From: Porphyrobacter sp.
GTDB taxonomy: Bacteria; Pseudomonadota; Alphaproteobacteria; Sphingomonadales; Sphingomonadaceae
DNA length: 6,692 bases
Assembly (NCBI GenBank): GCA_021732945.1
Contig: JAKFWB010000330.1
Coordinates: forward strand, 1 to 6,692
Reading direction: 5' to 3'
In this document: positions 5,841 through 6,692 of the stretch, piece by piece
Layout: every line of letters begins with the position of its first letter
How positions within the stretch are numbered: the stretch's first letter is position 1
Translations under genes and position numbers: made by a program
The notes under the pieces: model-generated
The model's input: the letters and a program-made list of their open reading frames with translations, nothing else
Databases searched by the model: none
What the model was told of the DNA's origin: nothing

Positions 5841-6246
5841 TGCCAGAGCCCGGCGCGGCCGATGGCAGCGGCAGATCGTCCGGGGCGGGCGAAGGCGAAG
5901 GCGTCGGCTCAGCAGCAATGTCGGGCACCACCCCGGCATCGGCGAGCGGATTGGCCTGCGATGGCGTGGGCGAAGGTTCAGTGGTGGGCGCGGCTTCGGG
6001 CACCGCGGCTTCATCCGCCAGATCGGCCTGACTGCCGATAATGCTGGCGAGCCCCACCAGCAGCACCATCGCCCCGATCCCGAACAGGCCCACCTGCAGG
6101 CGCTGGATCGCCTCTGCCCGCGCCTCGCCAGTGGGGGTTGCGTCCTCGGGCGGGGCTGATGCGGCGGCCTGGCCGGTTTTTGAGGGGCCAAACAGGCTGC
6201 GCTGGTTCATGCGTTTGAACCGATCCTTCAGGCTCGGCCGGCTCAC
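5821..6246 (-). CDS. Small single-pass membrane protein with Pro/Ser/Thr-rich tail
   Basis: I do not recognise the family. From the GTG at 6246 the product has 141 residues: a basic N-terminus (SLKDRFKRMNQRS), an Ala/Pro-rich linker, an amphipathic stretch at about 39-50, one membrane helix at about 52-71 and a low-complexity tail of about 70 residues. The basic side before the helix puts the N-terminus in the cytoplasm and the tail in the periplasm. The tail has two similar blocks, EPSPTPS at 90-96 and EPTPSPSP at 113-120. The GTG overlaps the preceding stop as GTGA, in line with other junctions here. The alternative ATG at 6210 gives 129 residues, with GAAGGA 13 bases upstream, rather far. 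Its 3' end overlaps the lipoprotein start, so the two are probably made together and may act in the envelope as a pair; that is inference. Confidence 0.7.
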   Translation of the reverse strand: MSRPSLKDRFKRMNQRSLFGPSKTGQAAASAPPEDATPTGEARAEAIQRLQVGLFGIGAMVLLVGLASIIGSQADLADEAAVPEAAPTTEPSPTPSQANPLADAGVVPDIAAEPTPSPSPAPDDLPLPSAAPGSGNAAKQP

Positions 6247-6692
6247 GCTGCGCTGGCCCCGGCGGGGACGAGCCAATCGAACACCGGCAGCCCCTTGGCG
6301 GCCAACCAATCCGCATTGTAGAGCGTCGAGAGATAGCGGAAGCCGGTGTCGCACAGGATCGTCGCTACCTGCGGATTGGGCCGCCCTTCGGCCACCAGCT
6401 CACGCCCCAGCGCGACCGCGCCTGCGACGTTGATGCCCGATGACAGGCCAAGACACAGCCCCTCTTCCTTGAGCAGCCGTTCGACCCAGATCAGCCCGTC
6501 TTCATCGCTGATGCGGTACTGCGTATCGATCGGCGCGCCTTCAAGATTGGCAGTGATCCGCCCCTGCCCGATCCCCTCAGCGACCGAGGAGCCTTCGGCG
6601 CGCAATTCGCCGTGGGCATAGTAGTTAAACAGCGCCGCGCCGTGCGGATCGGTGAGCGCGATGCGGATATTCTCGTCCAGCGCCTTGAGGCC
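6243..6692 (-). CDS. cysK: Cysteine synthase (O-acetylserine sulfhydrylase family), C-terminal 149 codons
   Basis: The frame is open from base 6692 to a TGA at 6245-6243. The enzyme family makes L-cysteine from O-acetylserine and sulfide with pyridoxal phosphate (fold type II) in the cytoplasm. In the visible part, numbered from 6692, ELRAEGSSVAEGIGQGRI at 29-46 precedes the GLSSGIN motif at 82-88, which belongs to the cofactor pocket, and CDTGFRYLSTLYN at 114-126 matches the conserved D-(S/T)-G-x-R-Y-L-S-T block near the C-terminus. The lysine that binds PLP lies beyond the window. CysK and CysM or a cystathionine beta-synthase-like enzyme cannot be separated from this part alone; cysK is my best guess. 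The stop overlaps the next gene's GTG, so it likely shares a transcript with the two envelope genes. I see no tie to division. Confidence 0.85.
   Translation of the reverse strand, partial: GLKALDENIRIALTDPHGAALFNYYAHGELRAEGSSVAEGIGQGRITANLEGAPIDTQYRISDEDGLIWVERLLKEEGLCLGLSSGINVAGAVALGRELVAEGRPNPQVATILCDTGFRYLSTLYNADWLAAKGLPVFDWLVPAGASAA

Noticed and set aside
5841..6191. 117-codon N-terminal extension of the lipoprotein frame
   Set aside because: Arg/Pro-rich shadow of the overlapping membrane-protein gene; it would bury the signal peptide and lipobox inside the protein.
1..6692. CRISPR array, transposon, phage or tRNA genes
   Set aside because: No spaced direct repeats of that kind, transposase motifs, terminal inverted repeats or tRNA-like folds were seen; the region looks like ordinary chromosomal core.

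Overview
The window is high-GC bacterial DNA in which every convincing gene lies on the minus strand. It holds the start of a division and cell wall (dcw) cluster, in transcription order mraZ, rsmH (mraW), ftsL, ftsI, murE, preceded by a cysteine synthase-like gene and two small envelope-protein genes. The order, the form of MraZ and FtsL, and the GANTC-rich control region suggest an alphaproteobacterium, most likely of the order Sphingomonadales (Erythrobacter-like). That placement is inference from sequence style, not from a search.

Layout, read on the minus strand from the right edge. The C-terminal 149 codons of a PLP-dependent cysteine synthase (6692-6243) overlap a small single-pass membrane protein with a Pro/Ser/Thr-rich tail (6246-5821). 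That gene overlaps a lipoprotein with a GldG/DUF4350-like region (5840-5046). A 386-base gene-free region (5045-4660) follows. Then mraZ (4659-4165), rsmH (4165-3221), ftsL (3224-2688), ftsI (2691-967) and murE (967 to beyond base 1) run with 1-4 base overlaps at every junction, the usual sign of one translationally coupled operon.

The dcw genes work together. MraZ is the DNA-binding regulator of the cluster and RsmH methylates 16S rRNA. FtsL and FtsI are the structural and transpeptidase parts of the septal wall machine. MurE adds the third amino acid to the peptidoglycan precursor.

The most interesting DNA is the gene-free region. It has five G-runs spaced 11, 10, 11 and 10 bases (4826-4872), resembling an extended MraZ operator, directly next to a -10-like hexamer. 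Just upstream are five GANTC sites, the recognition sequence of the alphaproteobacterial cell-cycle methylase CcrM, within 127 bases (4890-5016); reading the other roughly 6.5 kb by eye I found only three. Together they suggest that MraZ feedback and cell-cycle methylation may converge on this promoter. The two small envelope genes upstream are not assigned a function and may be an undescribed pair.
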